DNA of 27,275 nt from an uncultured Akkermansia sp. (GCA_904501975.1 CAJGCZ010000031.1:1-27275); one strand, 5' to 3'. Numbered from the stretch's first letter, positions 6,784 through 15,191 are shown. Translations and numbers: made by a program. Notes: generated by a model from the letters alone, not told the origin.

Positions 6784-6806
6784 CCAATATTCAACATTCA
6801 ACTTTG
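6784..6806 (-). repeat. A/T-rich repeat, family A, right arm overlapping the tilS stop
   Basis: The minus strand reads AAGTTGAATGTTGAATATTG across the tilS stop codon: the last codons and the TGA of tilS are made of repeat sequence. Inverted relative to 5484-5514. Confidence 0.65.
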
Positions 6807-7744
6807 AGCCGTTTGTGGCTGCGGATGGCGGTAAAATTGCCGGGGAGGGAGAGGCGGGCGTGGGGCGCCGTGGGGGGGAGGATGCTGTCCACCCGCAGCA
6901 CTAGGGCTTCATCTGCCCCGGGCACGCCGCAGGTTTTGAGGTAGTGCAGGATGATGGCTTTGCGGAGGGGTAAGGGTTGCTGCAACACAAAGGGGAGGTA
7001 GAGCCGCCCTTGCGGGTCTAAAATAGGGAGGGCGGCCACGGCGCATTCCAGGGCCTCCAGGGTTTCTGCTTGCAGGCGGGCGCTGCGGCATAAAATGGGT
7101 GCCACATCTCTGCCCATGGCTTGGTTAAGGGCGGGCAATACCTCGTGCCGAATGCGGTTGCGGGCTACATCGGCCACGGCGTTGGTGGAGTCGTCGCGCC
7201 AGGTTTCTCCCATTTCGGTAAGGAGGCGGGTGATGTCTTGCCGACTCAAGGGGAGGAGCGGGCGCAACCAAGTGACGCCCTCTGCCTCTGTTACGGGGTG
7301 CATGCCGCGGGTGCCGGCAGAGCCGCGGGCGAGGCGAAAGAGGACGGTTTCTGCCTGGTCGTCTGCATGGTGTGCCAGGGCCACGGTGGGGGTGGCTGTT
7401 TGGGCGGCGGTTTCTTTGAGGATGCGGCGGCGAACAAGGCGGGCGGTTGTTTCCAAGGATTCGCCCTGCTGCTGTGCAAGGGCGGGTACATCAACCCGCA
7501 CGGCCTTAAAGGGGAGCCCTAAGCGGGCGCAGAGGGCGGCGCAAAATTGCTCGTCAGCATCGGCCTCGGCGCCGCGAATGCCGTGGTTCACGTGCACGGG
7601 GAGCAGGGGACTGCAGCCCATGGCATGCAGCATGAGCAACAGGGCTACGGAGTCGCGCCCGCCGCTGAGCCCCACTACTACCGGGCGCTGCTGAGCCAAG
7701 GCGCAGGCGGCGGCGTCCAAGCGTTCTGTGAGGCTCCCTAACAT
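6791..7744 (-). CDS. tilS: tRNA(Ile)-lysidine synthetase
   Basis: 317 residues. TilS attaches lysine to C34 of the CAU-anticodon tRNA-Ile so it reads AUA. The PP-loop ATP motif SGGRDS is at 27-32, followed by HVNHGIRGAEADADEQFC, the HHADDQAETVLFRLARGS block and RPLLPLSRQDI, all TilS hallmarks, then WRDDSTN and NRIRHEVLP. The protein is shorter than the E. coli enzyme (about 430) and seems to keep only the catalytic domain and a short helical domain. It starts 10 nt after the NUDIX gene, so the two are probably one operon. The last codons (KVEC and stop) are encoded by an A/T-rich repeat. Confidence 0.95.
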   Translation of the reverse strand: MLGSLTERLDAAACALAQQRPVVVGLSGGRDSVALLLMLHAMGCSPLLPVHVNHGIRGAEADADEQFCAALCARLGLPFKAVRVDVPALAQQQGESLETTARLVRRRILKETAAQTATPTVALAHHADDQAETVLFRLARGSAGTRGMHPVTEAEGVTWLRPLLPLSRQDITRLLTEMGETWRDDSTNAVADVARNRIRHEVLPALNQAMGRDVAPILCRSARLQAETLEALECAVAALPILDPQGRLYLPFVLQQPLPLRKAIILHYLKTCGVPGADEALVLRVDSILPPTAPHARLSLPGNFTAIRSHKRLKVEC

Positions 7745-7754
7745 GGGTGGGGTA

Positions 7755-8363
7755 TTACTCGCCTTTCAGAGCATCCACGCAAATGGCAGACCAGGTTTCC
7801 AGTTTGTCGTACAGCGGGCCGGCCAGTTCATCCAGCGTGCAGAACTTGAGGTTGGCCAGCTTTTTCTCCAAGGGTACAACGTCCTCGCTATCCAGCTCAA
7901 AACGGTGCACAATGCCCAAGTGTACGGAGCCCACCTCGTTGGTGTCGTCGTTGATAACGGCGTACAGCTTTTGCGTGGCCGTGCCGGAGAAGGAAATCTC
8001 CTCGCGAATCTCGCGCTCCACGCCGGCGAGGTAGGTATCGATGCTGTCGGCCAAGCCATCCACGGGGTTAATGTGGCCGCCAATGCCGAGGGACCATTTG
8101 TCGTGCAGGCGGGCCTCGCCGCCCTTCGAGGTGCGGGCATAGGCCAGCACTTTGCCGTTGCAGCAGAAGATGGCGTAGGCAATAATTTGCTTGAACTGCG
8201 GGTTTTGCTCGGCTTCGTCGCGGTCCATGTAGTGTGCCACGCCGTTGCCGAAGAAGGCGGACAGATACTCCTGCGCATTCATGCGCACGCCGTTAAAGGC
8301 TCCGACTGCTTCAAAGGCCTCTCTGGGCACCACCAATACCTGTTCTCCGTTATAGCGTGACAT
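7755..8363 (-). CDS. NUDIX-like predicted phosphohydrolase
   Basis: 202 residues from the ATG at 8363. A NUDIX fold is indicated by GGHINPVDG at 95-103 and a REIREE core of the NUDIX box at 117-122, with a flanking strand SLGIGGH. The insertion between the glycine and the REIREE is longer than in classic MutT, as in the group annotated as predicted phosphoesterase of the MutT family. The substrate is unknown. The longer upstream reading frame is excluded because the promoter at 8371-8399 would start transcription right at this ATG. Cotranscribed with tilS. Confidence 0.85.
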   Translation of the reverse strand: MSRYNGEQVLVVPREAFEAVGAFNGVRMNAQEYLSAFFGNGVAHYMDRDEAEQNPQFKQIIAYAIFCCNGKVLAYARTSKGGEARLHDKWSLGIGGHINPVDGLADSIDTYLAGVEREIREEISFSGTATQKLYAVINDDTNEVGSVHLGIVHRFELDSEDVVPLEKKLANLKFCTLDELAGPLYDKLETWSAICVDALKGE

Positions 8364-8370
8364 GGGCGCT

Positions 8371-8399
8371 AGTTTACCCCCAAACGCCGTGTTTGTCAA
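8371..8399 (-). promoter_or_regulatory. NUDIX-tilS promoter, leaderless
   Basis: Minus strand TTGACA (8394-8399), 17-nt spacer, TAAACT (8371-8376), then 7 nt to the ATG. The predicted transcript begins at the start codon. Confidence 0.75.
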
Positions 8400-8413
8400 T
8401 ACCCCAGAGGATT

Positions 8414-8569
8414 TACGAGTTACGAATTCCGAAGGACGAATTCGGAGCTTGGCTCCCTGCCGGTCGCAGATGGGGGCAGAGCTTCGCCTATCCTGCGACC
8501 GCAGGGAGCCTAACTCCAACAATCGTACATTGTACATCGTAAATTGTAAATCCGAATTCGTAACTCGTA
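8414..8569. repeat. Nested intergenic palindrome (family C)
   Basis: Outer arms TACGAGTTACGAATTC (8414-8429) and its exact complement (8554-8569); inner 18-19-nt stem 8451-8469 with 8493-8510, differing by one inserted base. It lies between the divergent promoters of the NUDIX and cytochrome genes. The outer-arm sequence recurs at 23890-23922 and in degraded form near 27098-27116. Confidence 0.75.
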
Positions 8570-8597
8570 CTTCACACTTCCCCTTTCGGGGGAAGTA

Positions 8598-8606
8598 TGC
8601 TATACT
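8598..8606 (+). promoter_or_regulatory. Extended -10 promoter of the cytochrome gene
   Basis: TGC followed by TATACT (8601-8606); the -35 region is poor, which an extended -10 can offset. The sequence continues ATGGGTGTG, very like the rlpA promoter (TGCTATACTATGGGCATG). An 8-bp hairpin (ACTTCCCC/GGGGAAGT, 8576-8596) overlaps the spacer. Confidence 0.55.
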
Positions 8607-10649
8607 ATGGGTGTGCGCAGGTATTTAATACAGTTTTGGCTACCGGTGGGGTTGCTTTGCTCGTGCGATGAGCAGGGAAGCACGCCCCCGGCGGCAGCAT
8701 TGCCCCCGGAGGTGTTGCAGAGTGAGCACTGGAATGTGCAGGCTGTGCCCATCTCTGCCCGCTGTGGTGCTTGCCACATCAAAGAGTTTCAACAATGGGC
8801 GGGCAGTGACCATGCTTGGGCGCTGCGCGAGCTGAATCCGGCGTTGGATACGGAGCCTTTCCACCGCCAGCGCTTGAAGGCGCATGGCTCGGAGCTCACC
8901 TTCAGTGCTAACCGCAAGGGGGAGCTGTTGTTGGCGGATACTCAAACGCAACGCGAGTTTAAGGCGGAGTGGGTGCTGGGGCGCCGCCCCTTAGTGCAGT
9001 ATTTGGTGAAGGCGGATGATGGCGGCTGGCATACGCCCAGTGCTGCCTGGGATGTGGTGAAGCACGAGTGGTTCGATATGTTTGAGGCAGATGCCCGCTT
9101 GAGTGCCGAGGGCTTGGCTGCCCGCCAAGTGGGCGACTGGGGCCATTGGCTGGGCCGTGGCATGAACTGGAACTCGCAATGCGCCTGGTGCCATACCTCG
9201 CACTTCCGTAAAAATTATCACCCGCAGACGGATACCTTTGCTTCCACTTGGAAGGAGCCGGGGGTGAGCTGCATTCAATGCCACCGCTTGGCGGATAAAC
9301 CTGCCGCAGATGGCTGCATGGTGGCACCGCAGCAGCGCAGCCTGAGCGCTAAGCAAATGCACGATAATTGCGCCACCTGCCATGCGCGCCGCGAGGAGCT
9401 GGATGACCTCTTTGTGGTGGGCGAGGCGTTTGATGACCATTTTCGACTGGAGTTGCCGACGATTCAGGGTATCTTTTACCCTAATGGTATGCAGCAGGAT
9501 GAGGATTATTGCGAAACCGGCTTGCGCCTGAGCCGCATGGGTGCTGCCGGGGTAATGTGTTTGGACTGCCACGACCCGCACACGGCTACGCTCAAATTAC
9601 CGCAGGAGGATAACTCGCTCTGCATGCGTTGCCATGCCACGGGTACCCCGGTGAACGGCACCCCCACGCCGGTGATTGATATGGCCACGCATACGCCTTG
9701 CCCGCAAGATAGCAAGGGTGCGCGCTGTGTGGAGTGCCACATGCCCGAGAGTAATTACATGGCGCGCGACCCGCGCCGCGACCATTCCTTTAACTCCCCG
9801 GACCCGCAGTTGACGGCAGAGCTGGGGATGCCGAATGCCTGCACGATGTGCCACGCAGGCATGAGCGCCGAGCGTGCGGCTGCGGTGGTGCAGCAAACCT
9901 ACCCGCAGCAAAAACAGGCGGCTGTGCGCCCGCGCACCCGTGCGGTGCATGCGGCCATGGCCGGGCATGGTGAGGCGGCAGCGCTGTTGCAGGTGCTGGA
10001 GCAAGAGACAGTGCCGGGCTGGCAGGCTACCTTGCTGGAGCTGCTGGCGCAGCAGCCCCCCACGGCAGAGGTGATGCAGGCGGCGCACAAGGCAGCGCAA
10101 TCCCCCGTGCCCATGGTGCGTGCCGCTGCTGCGCGCGTGCTGGGTGAGCAGGCTTTGCCCTTGGTAAACGACCCCGTTAAGTTGGTGCGCCGTGCCGCAG
10201 CCTGGCCGCTCATCGACCGCTTGGTGCACATGCCGCAGTATGCCGCTGCCGTGCGAGAGCAAGAGCAAATTGCCCTTTGCCGTGCAGAACAACCCAATGG
10301 CGCCATGCAGCTTGCCGTGCTGGCCCTTGCCCGCGGTAACAGGACGGAGGCAGAGCAGCAGTATCGCCGTGCTATTAAGTTGGACCCCGCCGGCCCGGTG
10401 GCTTATGTGGATTTTGCCGTGTTCTTGGCTCAGGAATCGCGCTTGAGCGAGGCTTTGGATTGCATGCTGAAGGCTGCCGCAGCCGCCCCGCAGGATGCGG
10501 ATGTGCAGTACCGTTTGGGCTTGCTGCTGGCAGAAATGGGGCAATATGAGTTTGCCTACACGGCCTTTGAGCGCGCGGTGCGCTTAAACCCGCAGCATGC
10601 CCCGGCGCAGCGTAATTTTGAAACCCTGAAACAATATCTTAAGAAATGA
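8607..10649 (+). CDS. Octahaem c-type cytochrome with HEAT-like and TPR regions
   Basis: 680 residues from the ATG, or 678 if translation starts at GTG 8613, which is where the extended -10 promoter would start the transcript. The N-terminal signal segment contains LLCSC at 16-20, an atypical lipobox. Eight CxxCH haem sites begin at about residues 53, 192, 222, 255, 318, 339, 374 and 412, resembling cytochrome c554/NrfB-like multihaem proteins. Residues about 420-560 look like alpha-helical HEAT-type repeats, and 580-680 hold three TPRs ending in LNPQHAPAQRNFETLKQYL. It should be exported and haem-loaded by the ResB/CcsA system, encoded at 18553-20453. Its redox partner is unknown. It overlaps the next gene by ATGA. 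Confidence 0.88.
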   Translation: MGVRRYLIQFWLPVGLLCSCDEQGSTPPAAALPPEVLQSEHWNVQAVPISARCGACHIKEFQQWAGSDHAWALRELNPALDTEPFHRQRLKAHGSELTFSANRKGELLLADTQTQREFKAEWVLGRRPLVQYLVKADDGGWHTPSAAWDVVKHEWFDMFEADARLSAEGLAARQVGDWGHWLGRGMNWNSQCAWCHTSHFRKNYHPQTDTFASTWKEPGVSCIQCHRLADKPAADGCMVAPQQRSLSAKQMHDNCATCHARREELDDLFVVGEAFDDHFRLELPTIQGIFYPNGMQQDEDYCETGLRLSRMGAAGVMCLDCHDPHTATLKLPQEDNSLCMRCHATGTPVNGTPTPVIDMATHTPCPQDSKGARCVECHMPESNYMARDPRRDHSFNSPDPQLTAELGMPNACTMCHAGMSAERAAAVVQQTYPQQKQAAVRPRTRAVHAAMAGHGEAAALLQVLEQETVPGWQATLLELLAQQPPTAEVMQAAHKAAQSPVPMVRAAAARVLGEQALPLVNDPVKLVRRAAAWPLIDRLVHMPQYAAAVREQEQIALCRAEQPNGAMQLAVLALARGNRTEAEQQYRRAIKLDPAGPVAYVDFAVFLAQESRLSEALDCMLKAAAAAPQDADVQYRLGLLLAEMGQYEFAYTAFERAVRLNPQHAPAQRNFETLKQYLKK

Positions 10650-11464
10650 TGAATATAATGGATTTAGACTCGCAGTCTTCTTTCTTTGCTATTTTGGCTG
10701 CCGTGTTGTTGTTTGTGGTGGTGTTTTCGGTGCTCAAGGGGCTGCTGCGCATGATTTTGCTGGCCATTGCCATTACCACAGCTATTGTGACATGGATTTT
10801 TGTGCAGAATAAGGGCTTTACGCTGCTGTCGTTCATTACCTCCACCCCGCGTCCGTGGATGGTGCAGACCGTGGCGTGGACCTCTGCCGCCCTGGTGCTT
10901 TTCCTGTTCTTTTATGTGATGAACTGGTTTGCTCATATTTTCTCCCCCACCAAGGGTAAGGCCGGTGTGTGTGGGTTGATATCCACCAGCCTCATGTGTG
11001 TGTTGATGATGTGGGTGGCCACGGTGGCGGTGTCGTACTACGGCACTATCTCTCGCGTGAGTTATTACCATGATTTGGCGGAGGCGCATTTCCACGGCGC
11101 TGCCACGCCGGATGTGCCTCTCTTTACTCGCGGTAAACAGCTGATTCGCACCATGCCGGCGCTGGCGTGGCTGGAATCTGTAGACCCGCTGGAGTCTGCC
11201 TCGCAAAGCAATTTGGCCTGTATTGTGGCCTATGGCTGCTCGTTGTCGGAGGCGGAGTATACCCGTTTTTACAAAGAAAAGTTGGAGCCGTTGAACATTC
11301 CGCATTCCTCTCGCTTCCTGGACCTCTTTGGCGATGAGGGCCTGCGCAAGCTTGTGGCTGAAGAGCAATTTGTTTCCCTCCTGGAAAACGACCGCCTCAA
11401 TACCTTCCTGCACTACAACGGCACTTACAAAAAACTGGAATCCCCCTGGCAGGTGGAATATTGA
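10646..11464 (+). CDS. CvpA-like integral membrane protein
   Basis: 272 residues. About four hydrophobic helices in the first 140 residues (roughly 13-33, 35-55, 70-92 and 107-130) with basic loops resemble the CvpA/colicin V production family; the C-terminal half is soluble, helical and faces one side of the membrane. The assignment rests on membrane topology and general character, not on a diagnostic motif. It overlaps the cytochrome gene by 4 nt and is cotranscribed with it. Its last codon and stop (TATTGA) lie within a family A repeat. Convergent with purQ. Confidence 0.6.
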   Translation: MMNIMDLDSQSSFFAILAAVLLFVVVFSVLKGLLRMILLAIAITTAIVTWIFVQNKGFTLLSFITSTPRPWMVQTVAWTSAALVLFLFFYVMNWFAHIFSPTKGKAGVCGLISTSLMCVLMMWVATVAVSYYGTISRVSYYHDLAEAHFHGAATPDVPLFTRGKQLIRTMPALAWLESVDPLESASQSNLACIVAYGCSLSEAEYTRFYKEKLEPLNIPHSSRFLDLFGDEGLRKLVAEEQFVSLLENDRLNTFLHYNGTYKKLESPWQVEY

Positions 11465-11533
11465 ATGTTGAATATTGAAAGGTGGAATTCTTGCGAGCCG
11501 CACTTTCAATATTCAATATCCAACATTCAACAT
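11456..11533. repeat. Family A palindrome between convergent genes
   Basis: Left arm 11456-11481 (GAATATTGAATGTTG...) and inverted right arm 11502-11533. The loop contains TTGCGAGCCGC (11491-11501), which is also the beginning of the REP copies at 5563 and 6534. The left arm includes the stop codon of the CvpA-like gene. Confidence 0.7.
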
Positions 11534-11534
11534 C

Positions 11535-11561
11535 AAAAAAAGCCGCAGCGTTTGCTGCGGC
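11535..11561. terminator. purQ terminator
   Basis: GCCGCAGC pairs with GCTGCGGC around a 4-nt loop; on the minus strand T7 follows directly. It ends the leftward purine transcript and could also stop the convergent cytochrome transcript (TTATTTT on the plus strand). Confidence 0.9.
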
Positions 11562-11576
11562 TTATTTTGAGAGGGT

Positions 11577-12284
11577 TTACTTGAGGGCATCGAAGGCACC
11601 CTTGAAGAAGTAGTAACCCCAACCCCATTCGGAATCACCGGACCAATCGGGGTCGTAGTGGTGACGGGGCTTGAGGAAACGCTCCGGGTGGGGCATAAGA
11701 CCCATGGCGCGGCCGGTGGGGTCTTGCAAGCCGGCGATGCGGAGCTCGGAGCCGTTGTGGTTGTCGGCGTATTGCAGGGCAACGCAGCCGGCATCCATGT
11801 ACTTCTGGGCATCACCGGGGTCGCACACGAGGCGGCCTTCTGCGTGGGCAGAGGGAAGCTCGAACTCCTCGGGCAGGTAGGTGGTGAAGGGGCAATTGGG
11901 AGCCACCTTTACCAGCTTGTCCCACATGCACTCAAAGCGCTCGCTCTTGTTCCAAATGAGGGAGGCCTTGGGCAGGATGCCGAGCTTGGTGAGGATTTGG
12001 AAGCCGTTGCAGATACCGAAGAGGAAGCCGCCGTTGGCGTGGTGCTGTTGCAGGGCATCGCCCAAGAATCGCTCTGTTTCGAGCTGGGCGAGGCGGCCGC
12101 TCATCACGTAGTCGCCGTAGGAGAAGCCACCGGAGAACACCACGAGCTGAGCCTTAGCGACATGCTGCTGCGTGGCGGTTGCAATGGGCTGAACCTGGGT
12201 GGTGAAGCCGGCGGCACGCAGGGCGCGCTCGGTCTCAACGTCGCAGTTGGTGCCCGGATACTTCAATAATAATGCGTGAGGCAT
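11577..12284 (-). CDS. purQ: FGAM synthase glutaminase subunit PurQ
   Basis: 235 residues. PurQ releases ammonia from glutamine for formylglycinamidine ribonucleotide synthesis in a complex with PurL and PurS. Class I amidotransferase features: GGFSYGDYVMSG at 52-63, the nucleophile Cys 92 in GICNGFQ, and His 199/Glu 201 in MPHPERF. The start is the ATG of MPHALLLKYPGTNCD, typical of PurQ. Last gene of the purC-purS-purL-purQ cluster, 33 nt after purL, and followed by a strong terminator. Confidence 0.96.
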   Translation of the reverse strand: MPHALLLKYPGTNCDVETERALRAAGFTTQVQPIATATQQHVAKAQLVVFSGGFSYGDYVMSGRLAQLETERFLGDALQQHHANGGFLFGICNGFQILTKLGILPKASLIWNKSERFECMWDKLVKVAPNCPFTTYLPEEFELPSAHAEGRLVCDPGDAQKYMDAGCVALQYADNHNGSELRIAGLQDPTGRAMGLMPHPERFLKPRHHYDPDWSGDSEWGWGYYFFKGAFDALK

Positions 12285-12317
12285 AAAAAGTATGATTGAT
12301 ATGTGAATAAAGGTTGA

Positions 12318-14711
12318 TTAATAGAACGGGGTAAGACCATTCTTCCAGATGCTCTTGAGCTCTGCAATCTCGGCCTGCAGCACGGTGCTTCCCTTAGCAG
12401 TGAGGGTGAGCTGACCGTCGGTGGTGGCAGTGCCGATGCAGGCGCAGGGAGTACCCTCCATGGCTGCGGCAAACTCATCTGCCAGGTCCTCGTCTACTTC
12501 TACCAAGAAGCGGCCCGTGCTTTCGGAGAAGCAGGGAACAGCGTTGTTCTGCCAACCGCCAACGGTGGGCAGTTTGTCCAAATCAATGCTGATGCCACCC
12601 TTGCCGGAGAATGCCATCTCGGCAGCGGCTACGGCAAGACCACCCTCGGAGAGGTCGTGTGCAGAGAGCACCAGCCCCTGGGTGAGAGCCTTCTCGTAGT
12701 ATTGCTTGTAAATGGCATAGTTGGCCTTGTTGTCTGTCTGCGGTACCTTGCAGTCCTTCACACCCTTAATGCGGGCATAGACGGAGGCGCCCATTTCGTC
12801 TTCCGTGTTACCCACGATGAAGATGCGGCTGTTGTTGCGGCGCAGGGAAGCACCGCGAACGTGGTCCGGATCCTCTACCACACCAAAGCCGGAGCAAAGG
12901 AAGGTAACGGGGATGTTGACGGGGCCTTCTTCGGTCTCGAAGTAGTTGTAGAAGCTGTCCTTACCGGATACATACGGAGCACCGTAGGCGAGGGCGGCCT
13001 CGCGAATGCCCTTGGCGCATTCAACGATGCGGCCGAGCTCGGTCGGGCACTCGGGGTTGCCCATGCAGAAGTTGTCGAGCAGGGCAATCTTGTCCGGGTT
13101 GGTGCCGGCCAGTACCAGCTGGCGTACGGTTTCGTCTACCGTGCCGGTGCCCATGGCGTAGGGGTCGGTCTTACCCCACTCAGGCAGAATGGCGAGGGCG
13201 AGGGACATGAGCTTATCAGAGCCGTCGATGTCAATCACGGAGGCATCCTGCGGGGCATCGGCTGTGGCGCCGGCAAGCGGCTTGAGCACGGTGTTGCCCT
13301 GCACCTCGTGGTCGTACTCGCGGATGATGGGCTCGCGGGAAACGATGGCGAAGTCGCCGAACACCTGCTTGAGGTCGGCAGCAAGGTTGCTGTCGTCGAG
13401 GGTGACACCCTGCAGGGCCGGAGCGGGATTGAAGACGGAGGTGAGGTACTTGGTGGGAGCATCGTGGAGCTTGGAGTTGTCCATCTCTACCACCAGCTCA
13501 CCGTTGTGCCATACGCGCAGCACGCCGCTGTCGTCGGACTCGCCGAGCACGGTCATTTCCGTTTGGAAGGTATCGGCCAGCTGCTGCAGCTCTTGCAGGT
13601 TCTCGGGCTTAACGGCAAGCACCATACGCTCCTGAGACTCAGAGAGGAAGATTTGCCAGCTAAGCATGCCTGTTTCCTTGAGCGGGGCGCGCTCCAGGTA
13701 GAGGTTGCCACCGGTTTCGGAGAGCATTTCGCCGGCTGCGGAGGAGAAACCGCCTGCGCCGCAGTCCGTCACGAACTCGATAAGGCCGCGCTCGCGAGCC
13801 TCAAGAATCACGTCCAGCGTCTTCTTCTCTTCAATGGGGTTGCCAATCTGTACTGCCTGCTGGTCCTCGGTGGCGGATTCCTCGCCCATGGCGGCGGAGG
13901 AGAAGGTGGCGCCGTGGAGGCCGTCCTTACCGGTGCGGCCACCGATAACAACAACGGCCAAACCGGGCTTCATTTCCTTGGCAATGTCCTGCTGCGGAAT
14001 GACGCCGGCAGTGCCGCAGAATACGAGCGGGTTGTAAATGTAGGTGGGGTCGAACTGGATGGCGCCGCTGGTGGTGGGAATACCCATGCGGTTGCCGTAG
14101 TCGCGCACGCCGTGTACCACGCCACGCATAATGCCCAGCGGGTGAATAATGTTGTGGCCCTCTACCATCTCTTGCGGAGTATCGGGGGCGCCGAAGCAGA
14201 ATACGTCCAAGTTGGCAATGGGCTTAGCGCCCTTGCCGGCACCGAGGATGTCGCGAATCACACCGCCCAAACCGGTATTGGCACCGGCATACGGCTCAAT
14301 GGCGCTGGGGTGGTTGTGGGTTTCTGCCTTAAGGCATACGGAAAGATTGTCGTCCAGCTTGATGAAGCCGGCGTTGTCTACGAAGCAGCTGAGAACAAAA
14401 CCGGGCTTCTGGGCCATAATCTCCTTGGAGGGGCGCTGAATGAAGGTTTTGTACATGCTGTTGATTTCCTCCGTCTGGCCATTGACAGTGTGCTGAATGG
14501 TGGCGGCGAAAATACGGTGCTTGCAGTGCTCGGACCAGGTCTGGGCAATTACCTCAAGCTCTACATCGGTGGGCTCGCGGTCAATCTCGCAGAAAATCTG
14601 CTGTACCACCAGCATGTCTTCCGTGGAGAGAGAAAGCTTCATGTCTTGGCTCAGCTTGGTAAGCTCGGCCTCGCTGAGGTTGCGGACGGGAATGTGACGA
14701 TATGTTGCCAT
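12318..14711 (-). CDS. purL: FGAM synthase subunit PurL (small form)
   Basis: 797 residues. It is the ATP-dependent synthetase subunit converting FGAR to FGAM. Family signatures are TWSEHCKHR near residue 60, ETHNHPSAIEPYAGA around 130-145 followed by TGLGGVIRDILG, DCGAGGFSSA and, in the second half, the duplicated AIRS/PurM-like domain with GKDSFYN and AHDLSEGGLAVA. Its length is close to the small PurL (about 740) that needs separate PurS and PurQ, and both genes are next to it. A large open frame on the opposite strand is an antisense shadow. Confidence 0.96.
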   Translation of the reverse strand: MATYRHIPVRNLSEAELTKLSQDMKLSLSTEDMLVVQQIFCEIDREPTDVELEVIAQTWSEHCKHRIFAATIQHTVNGQTEEINSMYKTFIQRPSKEIMAQKPGFVLSCFVDNAGFIKLDDNLSVCLKAETHNHPSAIEPYAGANTGLGGVIRDILGAGKGAKPIANLDVFCFGAPDTPQEMVEGHNIIHPLGIMRGVVHGVRDYGNRMGIPTTSGAIQFDPTYIYNPLVFCGTAGVIPQQDIAKEMKPGLAVVVIGGRTGKDGLHGATFSSAAMGEESATEDQQAVQIGNPIEEKKTLDVILEARERGLIEFVTDCGAGGFSSAAGEMLSETGGNLYLERAPLKETGMLSWQIFLSESQERMVLAVKPENLQELQQLADTFQTEMTVLGESDDSGVLRVWHNGELVVEMDNSKLHDAPTKYLTSVFNPAPALQGVTLDDSNLAADLKQVFGDFAIVSREPIIREYDHEVQGNTVLKPLAGATADAPQDASVIDIDGSDKLMSLALAILPEWGKTDPYAMGTGTVDETVRQLVLAGTNPDKIALLDNFCMGNPECPTELGRIVECAKGIREAALAYGAPYVSGKDSFYNYFETEEGPVNIPVTFLCSGFGVVEDPDHVRGASLRRNNSRIFIVGNTEDEMGASVYARIKGVKDCKVPQTDNKANYAIYKQYYEKALTQGLVLSAHDLSEGGLAVAAAEMAFSGKGGISIDLDKLPTVGGWQNNAVPCFSESTGRFLVEVDEDLADEFAAAMEGTPCACIGTATTDGQLTLTAKGSTVLQAEIAELKSIWKNGLTPFY

Positions 14712-14741
14712 AATAAAAATGATGCGGGTTACTGAGTCCGT

Positions 14742-15191
14742 TTACTTAACGCTCCACGTGTGGATGGCGGGGTTGCACACGTCATTGCAGAAGCGGGCGG
14801 CCAGTGCCTCCTTATCGCCCTCGCCAAAGATGTATACCTTTTGGGTGATGGTGAGAGAGGTGAGGGTGAAGGGCAGTCCCTTGCGGCCTGCATAGTTGGT
14901 GAGGATGGCTTCCTTTTCCAAATCCAAAGCACCCTTCTTGATGCCGTAGGAAATGCAGAAAAGCTCGCCCTCTAAGGCGGGGGTGCCGCCTTCTTCCACC
15001 TTCTGAGAGATGGGGTCTACCAGCACGCGGCGCATGTAGGCGGCTGCGGCTTCCACATCGCCCTCGCACTCTACGGTGTACAGGCGTGTGTGGTTGTATG
15101 TCAATTTGTTCTGTATGGGGGTGTAGAGCAGCTTGTTGGCGTCCGTGGCGGACTGGAAGCGGCTGAATACCTCAAATGTAAGTGTTGCCAT
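14742..15191 (-). CDS. purS: PurS-like FGAM synthase subunit, tandem two-half form
   Basis: 149 residues, nearly twice the usual PurS (about 80). Two PurS-like halves can be seen. The first has TLTFEVFSRF, YTVECEG and a helix ending VLVDPI; the second has ISYGIKKGALDLEKEAI, VYIFGEG and a helix ending VCNPAI. It therefore looks like a single-chain version of the PurS dimer, like the N-terminal domain of the large one-piece PurL enzymes. PurS bridges PurL and PurQ. The start is taken at ATG 15191; a GTG 18 nt upstream lies within the terminator stem. Thirty nt before purL. Confidence 0.8.
   Translation of the reverse strand: MATLTFEVFSRFQSATDANKLLYTPIQNKLTYNHTRLYTVECEGDVEAAAAYMRRVLVDPISQKVEEGGTPALEGELFCISYGIKKGALDLEKEAILTNYAGRKGLPFTLTSLTITQKVYIFGEGDKEALAARFCNDVCNPAIHTWSVK

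Noticed and set aside
8364..8537. N-terminal extension of the NUDIX protein
   Set aside because: The added 58 codons run through the promoter and the intergenic palindrome; the NUDIX family does not need them.
12657..14735. 692-residue open frame on the plus strand
   Set aside because: It is antisense to purL, whose conserved motifs are unmistakable; long antisense frames are a product of codon bias. It has no family motifs.
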